Below, piece after piece: positions 41,049 to 51,657 of a DNA stretch of 64,000 nucleotides. Below the pieces are notes generated by a model that saw nothing but the letters and a program-made list of their open reading frames with translations, had not been told where the DNA came from and did not search any database. This stretch comes from Skeletonema tropicum (Eukaryota > Bacillariophyta > Thalassiosirophyceae > Thalassiosirales > Thalassiosiraceae), in NCBI GenBank assembly GCA_037178625.1, contig CM074138.1:1674001-1738000 (forward strand), read 5' to 3'. Position 1 is the stretch's first letter; each line of letters opens with the position of its first letter. A program made the translations under genes and the position numbers.

Positions 41049-43454
41049 ATGAAGTTGTCGTTAATTACATCTATACTGATCTTAGAGTGCTTCGTAGTCG
41101 ATTGCTTTCTTGTCTGCACCGAGAATGTTCGGTCGGTAACACCGCGTCATGGTGGATCTCTGTATGCATCGGCGGCGGAGGAAGAAGCAGCTGACGCAAC
41201 AGAGATCACAGCAACAAAGTTAGTGAAAACAACCAAAATTCCCAGCAAAAAGAAGGTGAAAGTCGAAGATACACAACAGCAGCAACAAGTATTACTTTCA
41301 AATGAAGAATTCGCCCTATCATGTCGGATTCACTGTACAATAACTCTCCTCCGCAAGCATTTCTCTTCTCTACTTGAATTACCATCACTTTCATCATCCA
41401 CTGCAAAATGGATATATGACTCCAACAATGTCACAGTGGTCGGGCCACGTGGGGAGCAATTAGCAGTGGGTATCGAAGAAGTAATAGGGATTAATAGAGC
41501 TTTAGCAATATCAGCGACAGCTGCGAGGAGGGCTGGGAGTTTACTAGATTCTTTAGCTGCAAGTAGTGGCGGGACATCAGCAACAAGCTTTGGATCATCG
41601 GTAGAATGTGAGTTGATGATTGATCCAAAAGACCAACTTAAAGTGCTTCTGCTATGGAAGACACGCCTACCAAATGCTGAATTCTCGGGTAGGTCAATCG
41701 TCCATCTATCCTCTCAGTCAGGTCTTGTTACGAACTTACAAATTGAACAAGTCAACGTTAATGGAGTTCCTGTAATCGACTCTTTGGGAACAGCATTGGC
41801 AACATTGAGGAGTGCTTCTCGATCAGCGTCAACGTCGATTTTTGATAGTTTAAACACTGCAACGGGGAGGAGTGGTACTGGAAATCCTTTATTTGACGGA
41901 ATTTTGAATGGTTTGCAGGACGTTGTAGATGCGGTTGAAGCACTTCCATCAGAGAAAGAGGGCAGTGATTTGGGAGCGCCTGTGTTTGTTTTGCCGAATA
42001 CGCTTTGGAAGAATAGAACGTCCTTTGTTGACGACATTGAAAACACAGATGAGACTACTACTTTACCGATACCCATAGACGATTACAAACAAACGATCCC
42101 ACTGGCTGGTTCAGAGCTTTTTGTTGAATATGCACTTGTCCAAAAGTCGCTTCAAAACTTTGCCAAGAACTCATTATATAGACTCGCTGGGGTTTCAAAA
42201 TCTGATGAATCTACTGAAACAATACGCTCGATGTTCACTACAGAAGCTGAGTTCATCGCAAAGGACAAAGATGGAGATGAAATAACTCTCCTCCGCGGAG
42301 GTGGGAAAATCGCAGACTTTTATCGTTCCTTGTCAGTATTGCGAGAAGCATCTGGAGGTGATTGGAGAGTCAGTGACATCAGTACAAATATGCTTGAGCG
42401 ACAATTGGATGTGAAATGGGGATCTGAGACACCATTCAAAGTTGAAGGACAAGATGCATTCACCTTTGAAGAACCATCACTGGTGTCAATGTCTACTCGA
42501 TTACCTTTGAACAGTGACGGAGACATTGAAGAAATTGTCTCTCGTTGTCTAGAATGTACAGGGTACTTTTCGCTTAAGGGTTCCGATGACAACTTCATCC
42601 CGTTGAAAGTTAATCAAATTGAAAGCCTACAATTGACGGTGGCAGGAGCTCGAGTAGACTCTGAATGGGCAAAATCTTTTGTCGCAGCAGCTTTACGTAC
42701 AGGTGTTGTCGGGATCCCAGATCCAACAATAACTGAGCTACTACGCTCACTGACAGCACCGAAGCAAACGGCTAGAACTGCTCCAAAAAAGGTACTCACG
42801 AAGACACAAGGAATGCCACCATTGAATGATGATGCAGCATCTGCATTTTATGGAATTATTCGTTCATTTCACAATGACCTACCTAGCATTATTGCAGAGA
42901 CAAAAATGATAGGGCCGCCACAGACACCAGCAGGGGAATTTATTGCTAGTTCGATTGAACTACGAGGCCTCCTTGGCGAAGTCTTGGTTAGAGGATCAGA
43001 ATCTTACAACCGTCTTTTCGGTGCTGTCATTTCTTCCTTACGCGCCGCAATGAAAACAAATCGTGTGCGCTTGGCTGCTAGGCCAAAACCAACCATCGAA
43101 ATCACGGCAGATGGATCCATAAAGATGAATTTGAATGTTGCACTGTGGATAGACGCTCCTTCATTTCCAGGGCAACCTAAAATCAGTAATGGGGGCTTTG
43201 GAGTTCCCCTCAAAATTGAAGTAACTTCTTTGTACAAAATTGACGACTCTGGGAAAATAAATGAGCATCAGATATTGGAGTCACGGCTGAATGGGATGCT
43301 AACTCCCGGAGATGTGTTTTCTAAATGGATCAGAAGTTTGACTAATTCAGATCAAGGAAACAATGACAATAGCGACGGCTTGAACTTCGCAACTTCATTT
43401 ATAGATGCAATTGGATGGGTTCGCTCACAGTCACAGAGTCGTAACAAAAAATAA
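41049..43454 (+). CDS. Large protein of unknown function with signal sequence
   Basis: 801 aa, no intron. A hydrophobic N-terminus (MKLSLITSILILECFVVDCF) suggests import into the secretory or plastid route. The rest is soluble and appears to hold two similar alpha/beta halves of a SnoaL/NTF2-like type: the first around 105-255 (CRIHCTITLLRKHF, KVLLLWKTRLPN), the second around 390-540 (SMFTTEAEFIAKDKDGDEIT, LLRGGGKIADFYRSLSVLRE). The similarity is a guess from layout. The C-terminal region (650-800) is beta-rich. The stop codon lies 3 bases from the stop of the converging DUF839 copy A. Confidence 0.6.
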   Translation: MKLSLITSILILECFVVDCFLVCTENVRSVTPRHGGSLYASAAEEEAADATEITATKLVKTTKIPSKKKVKVEDTQQQQQVLLSNEEFALSCRIHCTITLLRKHFSSLLELPSLSSSTAKWIYDSNNVTVVGPRGEQLAVGIEEVIGINRALAISATAARRAGSLLDSLAASSGGTSATSFGSSVECELMIDPKDQLKVLLLWKTRLPNAEFSGRSIVHLSSQSGLVTNLQIEQVNVNGVPVIDSLGTALATLRSASRSASTSIFDSLNTATGRSGTGNPLFDGILNGLQDVVDAVEALPSEKEGSDLGAPVFVLPNTLWKNRTSFVDDIENTDETTTLPIPIDDYKQTIPLAGSELFVEYALVQKSLQNFAKNSLYRLAGVSKSDESTETIRSMFTTEAEFIAKDKDGDEITLLRGGGKIADFYRSLSVLREASGGDWRVSDISTNMLERQLDVKWGSETPFKVEGQDAFTFEEPSLVSMSTRLPLNSDGDIEEIVSRCLECTGYFSLKGSDDNFIPLKVNQIESLQLTVAGARVDSEWAKSFVAAALRTGVVGIPDPTITELLRSLTAPKQTARTAPKKVLTKTQGMPPLNDDAASAFYGIIRSFHNDLPSIIAETKMIGPPQTPAGEFIASSIELRGLLGEVLVRGSESYNRLFGAVISSLRAAMKTNRVRLAARPKPTIEITADGSIKMNLNVALWIDAPSFPGQPKISNGGFGVPLKIEVTSLYKIDDSGKINEHQILESRLNGMLTPGDVFSKWIRSLTNSDQGNNDNSDGLNFATSFIDAIGWVRSQSQSRNKK

Positions 43455-43457
43455 TTA

Positions 43458-45382
43458 TCAATTAAAAGATAGCCCATCGTCGCGAGTTACCTCCATCAAC
43501 ACACCGGCATCTTGAAAACCGAAATAGAACTTCTTTCTATCGGGACTGAAAGCAATGCCCACAGTTTCATCACCTGCATATCTGCCACCCGGAAGACCAC
43601 GAACCATGGTGTAATACTTGCCTTCTCTATCGCGGACATGTACTCCAGGTGCATAGCCACCGTCTTCCGTAAAGTAAATGAACTTTCGCTCGTCCATATC
43701 ATTCTCGATGATCTGATCTGGCTGAGAGTTGAAGGCGCCTTGGCCGACCCAGCTTGATCCTGTACGCTCCGAGGTGTACGTCATGTCATTGAGGTCAAGA
43801 ATGAAAAGCGTTCTTGATTTCTTGGCAATGAAGTACAGAATAGAGTTGTGATAGATGATGCCTTCAGTATTTGGATAGTAATATTCAGCTGAGTTCTTCC
43901 CAGCGCTCAGACTAGTAGTCCATTGGAATCTATTTCCACGAGAAATTGAAGATAGGTTGTTCGTCCGCCTTGATGCAGAGCATCCCAGCCTGTACCATCT
44001 GCCTCAAAGCGTCGGAGTTCTCCATTACTGGTATCTTTAGTGGTGAAAAAGACTGGATTGTTTTTGTTTGTGTTGTCCACTGCTACCGTCTCATAGGCAC
44101 CTCCGCTTGGGCCACCTAACAAAGTTCGTCTTGGTGAGTAGTGATTGGAATTGTTCGGGTCAGGCTCGACTTGCCAACACTGTCCACCATCGACTTCTTC
44201 ACATGAGATCCAAGTGTTCCACGGAGTCATGCCACCTCCGCAGTTCCTTGATGTCCCTGTGAGCAGGGCCCTGTAATCTGTAATCTCTCCGTTTTTGTTG
44301 AAATATAGTCCATACACGCCTCCGCGGCCGCTACTCTCTTCAGCGTTACTCAGGTAGGCATATCCACCGTTTGGGAGAGGCGCAATCCCTGCCCCATCCA
44401 TCGCTTGATGATATTGTATACTGGATTGTCCACCGTTTGCAAGGAAGACTCTTGATCCAGTTTGAGCAATTTGTCTGGCAGTCAATCCGACGCTGATCTG
44501 AATATCGAGAGCATAATCCCTGTAGAGTGATTCTCCGTAGGTGAAAAGTACAAACGGCGACTCTGAAGGAGTTAATGGTAATGGTGGATTTGTGGGATTC
44601 GGAGTAGAATAATGTGTTGGGTAATATGTTGGGGGAGATGGACTCTGTGGAGCTGTTGGTGGCTTAGGCATTGATGCGGTCGGTATCGAAGTACCCGTAG
44701 AAGGATTTGAGGCAACTGTGAATGCCACATCATCGTTATCATCAAATGGCCCAACACCGCAAACGCCGGTATTGCTTGTCATATGATTGTCAATGTGTCG
44801 AATACTAACACGCACTGCATGACTTGATCCTTTGGGTAGTGTATAAGACGTGCTCAAAGTTTGTTGCCCCCCACCTGTACATTGAATCCGCTCGATAAAG
44901 TTCCAGTTAGAATTGGCGCCTCCATTGCTCACGTAGTAAAAATACACATAGTCTTTTGCAAAACCCTCCGGCCAGCAATTGACAAATGCAGTGATGCGTG
45001 CACGCTCATCTTCCATCATATATCCTCCCGATTCAGAGCTGACAACAATTCGATCGACAGATTCATCATCTGGTCCACCACTCGTGCTGTCAACGCAGGT
45101 CCCGCCCAATGTGTTTGGAAAATTGGGCTCCGGATGAATATTTCCACGGCCGCTGACAAGATTCCCTGTATCACATGATGAACCTTCGGTGCTACATTTT
45201 GGAATCCGTAGCGCTTCATTATAGGATGCCATGACATTGCTTGAGCGGAATCTGTCAGTGTCGGCTCTGAGGGCTCGTTGACGTGGTCGATCTGAAGCGT
45301 CCTCCACAACAGGAGCAGTAGAACTATGAAGCGGAAGCGCTAGAGCTAGAGCTAAACCTAATTTAAAGCTTGGGATGTACAT
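43458..45382 (-). pseudogene. DUF839/PhoX-like extracellular enzyme, copy A, frameshifted
   Basis: Starts MYIPSFKLGLALALALPLHS (signal peptide), then a Cys-rich beta domain (CSTEGSSCDTGNLVSGRGNI, DDESVDRIVVSSESG, LSTSYTLPKGSSHAVRVSIR), a short Pro/Thr linker and the DUF839 domain (NCGGGMTPWNTWISCEE). It is nearly the same as copy B. A single T present in B (TTCCACTGAGAAA) is missing at 43939/43940, so the frame shifts and stops at 43907, losing the last ~150 residues; the downstream frame is otherwise intact to 43458. The lesion may be real or a sequencing error. Its end abuts the neighbouring gene, unlike copies B-E. Confidence 0.85.
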
Positions 45383-47275
45383 CTTATCCTTATCTCCTTG
45401 TATGAAGTCTATCAGTCACTCAATGCAATGATCTTTCTGTGAGCTGTGCTAGTGCTACCTGTTGGCGTTGATATGTTGTGAAAACACTGTTGCACTTAGC
45501 GCTCTGAGAGAGAGCAAAAAAAATGATGCCGACGAATGATCGATGTCGATGAAATAATGTCCATGATAGTTGCGCGCCGTAATCATAGCCCATTTTCTCG
45601 ATAAGTAATGAAATGGCGCGAGGTTCATGTATCGAATTCCTACGCTCGTAAGGCACCTTTTCTCTCACAATTGAGAAAGGAATACCTTATGTCTATAGGA
45701 ATCACATACATCAACCTCGTCCTATTTGATTATCGAGAAAATGCGCTATATCCTTGACACGCAGCAACGTGTACTGCATTCAAGTTAAGCTGGTGGGGAG
45801 GAGGGAAGTAGAGAATGAAAGCCAAGGTGAAGAGAGGAACAGCAGCTGGAAATTTGTACGGCGGTCTGTCAACACTTTGTGGCGTCACGTGTCACTTTAA
45901 GCGTTGTGAGAAAAATCACTTACAGATCCACTACATACGTACAAGATTTGGCTGGGAAGAAAGCAATGATCCAGCAAGCTTACAACTTTGTTTGTCAGCA
46001 AATTTATCGGTCCAGTCTACTGCCAAAGTGATCAGTGTCGAAGTTGATCATCGATAGTGTTGCTATTGTCAGAGATTCGAATTTTTTATGCGCTACTTAC
46101 TAAAGCTTGTCACTGGGTTCCTTTTTGTCTTTATTTCCTTCGTGGCTGCTTGACGTAATGACGTGATGACGTGTAATATAACGTTCCGGAGTTTTGCTAC
46201 CGCCGTGTCTATCGACATGACCTCCGTTGTCTCGCAGTGTCCACACGCAACCGTCTTGGTGACGGGAGCTTTGAGGGGGGTTTAGATGGGATATGAACAG
46301 GGATATCATGGATGTTGCGTGTGTTGGTGGAAACGGTGAAATAATACAGATTGTGGATTTATTAAGAACGTGATTTGAACAGCAGGCCAATATTCTTCAT
46401 GCAATATTCTTCATGCAGCGGCCAGTTTGGTTCATCTACGATCTGTACCCGTCCCTTGAAGCAATTGCCGGCGCTTTGGGTGGGTTTGACGGGGGTTGGA
46501 TGACATTAGATATTTGTTAATGACACAACAACATGTTCTATGTCAATGGTTTGGTTGGTTTCACAACACGTGGAATACTCTTCTCTAGTTTTTAAGAGTA
46601 TCAAAGCGACATCTATGCTTCAGAGAGTTTTATGCAGAAGTTGGCTTTGGTTACACGGTGGGGTGGGTGCACGGGATGATATCTATTTTATCACTTCCGT
46701 GCAGTCCGCTGATGAGGGATGCGTTCATAAACATTCACAAATCTATCACGTCGGGGGAATACTATTAATTCGTCGATTGAGAGCCATAATCTCCGTATTG
46801 AGTTTGCGTTTAGGGATGGCGCATTGGTCATGCACAGCTCTATCGCACTCTCCTATTGTGGAGGGCAATAGTGGAAGACCAAGCGAAGGTTGTTCTTCCT
46901 ATCGCCATGAATGGATGAGTGTAGTCTCCGAGTTCCCTCAAGAGCCCTTTCCCTCCTTCTGCGCCTCCTTCGTTATATGATGCATGGGGGATAAATCAAC
47001 GACGGGGAGTTCTGGTGGTGCTATACACTTCTTCATCATGGTGAGAGTATCAAAGCAAGTGACGTTGGAAAAGAAGGATTCTGCTTTGGATATGTAATGT
47101 TGAGGGGGGTTATGTGCGCACATGTACATGACTCTCGCACTCGGGTCGTGGATGGGTAGACATTTCTCATCTACGCCACGGACATACTCTCACTTATTCA
47201 AAGTAGATGGAGGTAGTCGGACGAAAGAGTTTTGCTTTTCGGCTTGAATACTTCTTCGTGGGATGCATCGAAATT
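45383..47275. other. Upstream region of copy A, no recognised gene
   Basis: The first ~150 bases match the 5' flank of copy B (53731-53870) and so hold a duplicated promoter and leader. A TGACGT cluster is at 46151. A segment near 45690-45765 resembles 48160-48245 (CTATTTGATTAT and GCGCTATAT followed by CCTTGACAC). Open frames such as 46540-46980 show no domain. Confidence 0.45.
46151..46174 (+). promoter_or_regulatory. Three TGACGT motifs in 8-base tandem
   Basis: TGACGTAA, TGACGTGA and TGACGTGT follow directly on each other. TGACGT is the core bound by bZIP factors, including aureochromes of stramenopiles. It lies about 770 bases upstream of copy A, so a link to that gene is uncertain. Confidence 0.35.
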
Positions 47276-48098
47276 CTATGAACGGCTATGTTGTCGTAGT
47301 ATGGAGATGCAAGGAAGGCAGTGACCAATCTGATCGTCGGAGGAAATGTCAATGTTTGGAAAATCATTCCCATCTTTAAATGTAGGGACTTGATTGGTTG
47401 ACGTCTCTTCGACTTTGTTTTGGGGATTGGTAGAGGGGGGCAAGGTTGGATCTAGCATTTCAACACCTCGCGGATTGATGCACCGATCGATACTACTACT
47501 AGGTCTGTGAGACGATACACTTCTCACCTCACAGTAGTACCAAAACTTGTCAAACACCATGAGTCTTTTCCGCACTTCATCGTCTATGCGATAAGATGGT
47601 TCGTATGAGTGTAGGGCACTTGTCCGACAGATGGACTCATCACGAACACTTTGCAGAAAGGCTTCCCCCACTATGGCATTCCTTCTAATGTCACATTTTG
47701 CGTCGCAAGACGCATCAAACAATTTGTCTCGTTGATTGGATTGTGGTGATTAATCTCGAGACATATGTTTAATTCTCTTACTTTGCTGAGTACCCGGGGG
47801 AATTGTTTTCTCACGGGAACACAGCCCTGAATTGGATTTAAGTATCCATTTCTGAATAGGCCGGGAAATGATGGCACATCAAGCGGAAGGTCCAATGGAG
47901 GTTACAGTCTTCCTCACCAAAGTTTGCGTAGTAAGTAGATAAGTAGGATGGAAGCAGCAGGTAGAGGTAAGAGATAACCCATAGTCTTGCTAACACGTTA
48001 CTGAGTAGTCTCACTAACGGTACTGATACTATCTGCGAAGACAGTTTCAATAACTGTGCATGTGTGTGTGTTGTGAGTTGATGATGCGTGGCGGGCAA
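47276..48098 (-). pseudogene. Possible decayed gene of unknown family
   Basis: Several minus-strand frames chain together with shifts. 47895-47671 (DVPSFPGLFRNGYLNPIQGC, ELNICLEINHHNPINETN) appears to continue after a one-base shift into 47722-47276 (DASCDAKCDIRRNAIVGEAF, YRIDDEVRKRLMVFDKFWYY). The chained sequence looks protein-like but matches nothing that I recognise. Confidence 0.3.
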
Positions 48099-48657
48099 AA
48101 AAATTTGAGCGTTGAAGCGTTAAGTGCGAGCGCTGTGTGAGAAAGGGCCACCCTACGTATGTAGGAATTAAATACATGTACCTGGCGCTATTTGATTATT
48201 GAGAAACGGCGCTATATGATTATGGCTGCATCCTTGACACCTTCCGAATTCGGAAGGTTTCAGAACAGTGGGATATTGCTCCAGAAACGCACCTAACCCC
48301 CTCATGACTGGCCGTTAGTTTGGTGCATTTTGGCCATATACTCGCTGCGTAGTGGTAGTGCCATTTTCTATTTTTTTTGCTTCATATTCATAGTGGCTAC
48401 TTAGTGGCCCTGGCCCGCTAGTAATAGTAAAATTGCGAATTTTGAGTACCTACTATGTGGGCATTATCTGGAGTTAGACGGACCTACAATGCTTCCAACA
48501 TATGTCTATGGCCCCCCTGCGATTGTTGGAAGGTTATCAGGTTTGTCAGGTTTGATTAGATTGCAAATAATAGACGTACAAGTAACACTATTTGCTATTG
48601 CTACCTTTGCCCGTGGCAACAGTTTTTTGTGTATGAATCCTACTATGAATACCTATG
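48099..48657. other. No recognised feature
   Basis: About 560 bases of A/T-rich sequence; includes the segment similar to 45690-45765 mentioned above. No gene. Confidence 0.4.
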
Positions 48658-49350
48658 CTACACAAACGCAATATCTCTCATAGGGAAATTCTCTTTGGAC
48701 GTTTTCTGACAGTGACCGGCACAGCTGCACCTGGTGCCGCGGCAACACCGGGAGCAGAAGAAGCGCAGCAGATTGAATTGCAATAGCCATCGCCATTCAC
48801 GAGAACAATTTTCATTGCTATCCATCACCGGAATCTTGGTGCTGAAGCAATTTGGATGCTTCATGTTGTCTTCTTTCTTAGGTGCCGAGAAGCAGAGGTA
48901 TCGGCTGCAACCGTGACAAAAGTAGTCTGTCCCTCTACCACAGTTTGCACATGTCCGCTGAATTTCCTTCAACCGAGGAGTTGCACCAGCATTACCCCTT
49001 GCAGTATTCTTCTCCTGTTGAAACTCAACAAGCTGTCAGTACGGGAATCCTACACATAAGTCACAGCGCAGCTGATGCGCTGGAGTATTGGCCTTCCCTC
49101 GATGTTTTGGAGTTTTGTTTGTCTTGCAAGCTGCAAAGGGCATCTCCACGGGGTTTGGTGTGCTGTTGGCGCGAGTGCTACGGCTACGTCCCTCTCCAGC
49201 ACTACTACTACTTCCATCGGCACTTTCTATAGGAAAGAACTTATTGATTTCATTCAAATCGTCGTTTGTGAGAGTGGATCCTTCAATACTATCCAGCCCA
49301 ACTCCAGCATATATTGAACTTTCTGCCCGCATCAAAAACGTGCCTGTCAT
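48658..49350 (-). pseudogene. Decayed Cys-rich (zinc-ribbon-like) reading frame, possible transposase tail
   Basis: Two frames in the same phase are separated only by a TGA at 49036. The upstream part has RCDLCVGFPY; the downstream part has TCANCGRGTDYFCHGCSRYL, then HPNCFS and FCSRCCRGTRCSCAGHC. Paired CxxC motifs near a C-terminus occur in some DNA transposases (piggyBac-like among them), but I cannot assign the family. No intact upstream coding region was found. Confidence 0.35.
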
Positions 49351-50764
49351 GTAAATAAAGAATCATCGAACGAAGCACGGGCATTGTTTGCTCCACGTGC
49401 ATGGAAAGAGACGGATAGAAATCAAGGTCCTCTTTGGCTGTAAGCCATATTCTTTACCCTCTAGAGTGGCTACAGAATGATATACTGCAAACCACGGGCG
49501 GAAGCAGCAATTGTTTCAGTTCTCAGCCCCTCCCGCTCCTGAATACTATCAAGCAGCCCGGTGATTCTATCTCCTCCCCCCTTTCAGCATTCCACTGCGA
49601 AAACGTCATTGGTAGTGTTCGTTTGATGTTTCCAATTGGAAAAATGATGGCTTGTTCTAATCCCCATTCGTTGTTCATCAACTCTTCTTCTGGGATATCT
49701 TCCTTCTCCACATTGATTGCCCACTATACCACTACAACAGTAAGTTACTCTTCAGTGAACCCAGGTCAAGTTATATCCTTTCAACGCCTTGTCTTTGATT
49801 GCGGTCCTCCAACTCTCTGGAATGGCTGGAAAAGATTCTCTCGGCGTGTACAGCCACTCCTATTTACTTTGGAAGATATTACGACACACATTGATGTAAC
49901 GTTGTATGAATTGTTGCCCAAACTTCACTCTATAAATTGCCATCGCGTCCTTATCATTACCCGCAACAAAGAATACCCGTTTACTTTGGTAGGTGCATGC
50001 ATGATGTAGCAGCTGGATTCTTTGCAATGTTTGAGTAAAGGGTGACATCGGCCGCCCTTCTGTCAGTCCTCTCACCAACGTCATGCAACACAACCTCTGC
50101 ATCATCTTCAAATTCAAATCTGCGCTGCCAATTACAAATATTAATAGTAATACGCCCAGTATGAAATGTTCTTACGGAGTTTCTTGATCTCAATGGGTAT
50201 CAGGACGACCTCATCGTGGGAGACGAACATGCAAACACCATCTGCTGAGCCTCTAATGAATGTTGCTGTTGCAAACTTTGGCTACAACAGGTCGGACGTG
50301 TTTACTCGCTGATCTTTGTAGACGTAGACTCTCTGTCTCTGATATGTCTTGCCGTACCTACATTCAAAGAAAATCGTTGCCATGAACTTATTGTAGTCAT
50401 AGAAAGAGGCAATCCTGATGAGCTTGAATTTAGAAAACAATCTACTACTACTATTACTATCCTTACCGTATACTATGTCCATGAAGATGAAGCGATCCAA
50501 ACCTGAGATCCAAACCATCAGTTCCTAACCCATACTTTTTCCGTAGGGACAACACTGCTTTTTTGTTTGTTTCCGAGCATTCTCGATTGCTCCGTTAAGT
50601 TGCATTCCTGGAATACTATCGTTGTTATCATCCCCGTCATGGAAAGTATGATTAGGTACTAACTTACGGCTGCTGCCAGTAATTCCCATGTTGAGAAAAT
50701 GAAAATCATTCCTCTCTACGAGAAAGAAGTTGGGATTCCGTCTCATCATGTAAGTTCTCACAAG
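49351..50764. other. Decayed region, no supported gene
   Basis: Short frames exist on both strands (for example 49434-50009 plus) without recognisable domains. From about 50,680 the sequence matches the 3' flanks of copies C, D and E (TTGGGATTCCGTCTC, AAGTTCTCACAAG), so it is the duplicated 3' flank of copy B. Confidence 0.4.
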
Positions 50765-51364
50765 CAGGGTACTTAGGGTTGTGTACCCACGTGAAATACC
50801 CCTGGGTAGGTAGGTGTGGGTAGTACCCAAAGTGTTCACCCAATGGGTAGGTGGGTGTGGGTATCTACCCATACCCACCCCATTTTGCTGGGTTTTGGGT
50901 AGGTGTGGATACCTGCATAGATCTTCCATGTAGTACTGCCAGTTTCAGCTCTACGGCATAGTTCAGCACCTGGTTTGATGATCATCATCTGCAAAAATCG
51001 AGCCCTCAGCGTTTCGATAAGGCTTTTTCTCTCGGCTGTAAAATCTGGTCTGAGGAGGAGAATATTACATTCATTTTGTATGCAATTCAAGTGAAACTAC
51101 ATCGGATTTACTTGCAATACACATATGTATTCACTACTCCAGCCACCTCCTCAAGCACCTTTTGCCTCCTCTTGCTCCCTTTTCAACGCACCCATCCATT
51201 GTCCAAACAGCACCCACCCGGGGTAGGTGGGTATGGGTATCTACCCATTCCGAAATCCCGCCGGGTGAGTACTTGATGGGTATACCCACACCCGGTACCT
51301 ACCCATTTTTCGGGTACTTCGGGCGTGGGTACCACGGTGGGTTCACAACCCTGGCTCATCTCAT
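50765..51364. mobile_element. hAT-like non-autonomous element in the 3' flank of copy B
   Basis: The ends carry AGGGTTGTGTACCCAC and, inverted, GTGGGTTCACAACCCT, related to the 26367 element; the interior is rich in GGGTAGGTGGGT repeats. Flanking CTCACAAG (50757-50764) and TTCACAAG (51365-51372) look like a slightly diverged 8-base duplication. The paralogous flank at about 54,058-54,085 has the sequence without the insertion. Exact ends are uncertain by about 10 bases. Confidence 0.65.
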
Positions 51365-51657
51365 TTCACAAGACTCCTACTGCGAAGCGGCACAGCCGGC
51401 TCAGCACATTTATTACCTAAAAGAACTGCCAAATCAGGACACATAAAAGAATCCTTTTCGAGCTGGAGACGAATCTGGAGTATCAATTCTTTCCTCCATT
51501 TTTTGGTAAATTGCAAAGAAGTTCCATCCGATCCCTTTAGGTACATCTCTATAAAGAAGAAAGAAAAATTTAATTCCACTTGTATGATATCATATCTGAT
51601 GTCAAAACAAACACGGTAAGACTATCTAAGTGTATGCTCATTCAAATTATGTGAAGC

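Noticed and set aside
44861..45178. Antisense frames across the DUF839 copies (also at 53206, 54350, 57637)
   Set aside because: They recur in each paralogue only because the coding strand is conserved; they have no motifs of their own.
46540..46980. 146-codon plus-strand frame
   Set aside because: Composition looks random, no domain, and it lies in a decayed stretch.
49434..50009. 191-codon plus-strand frame
   Set aside because: No recognisable motif; it lies in DNA that also shows decayed minus-strand coding traces.
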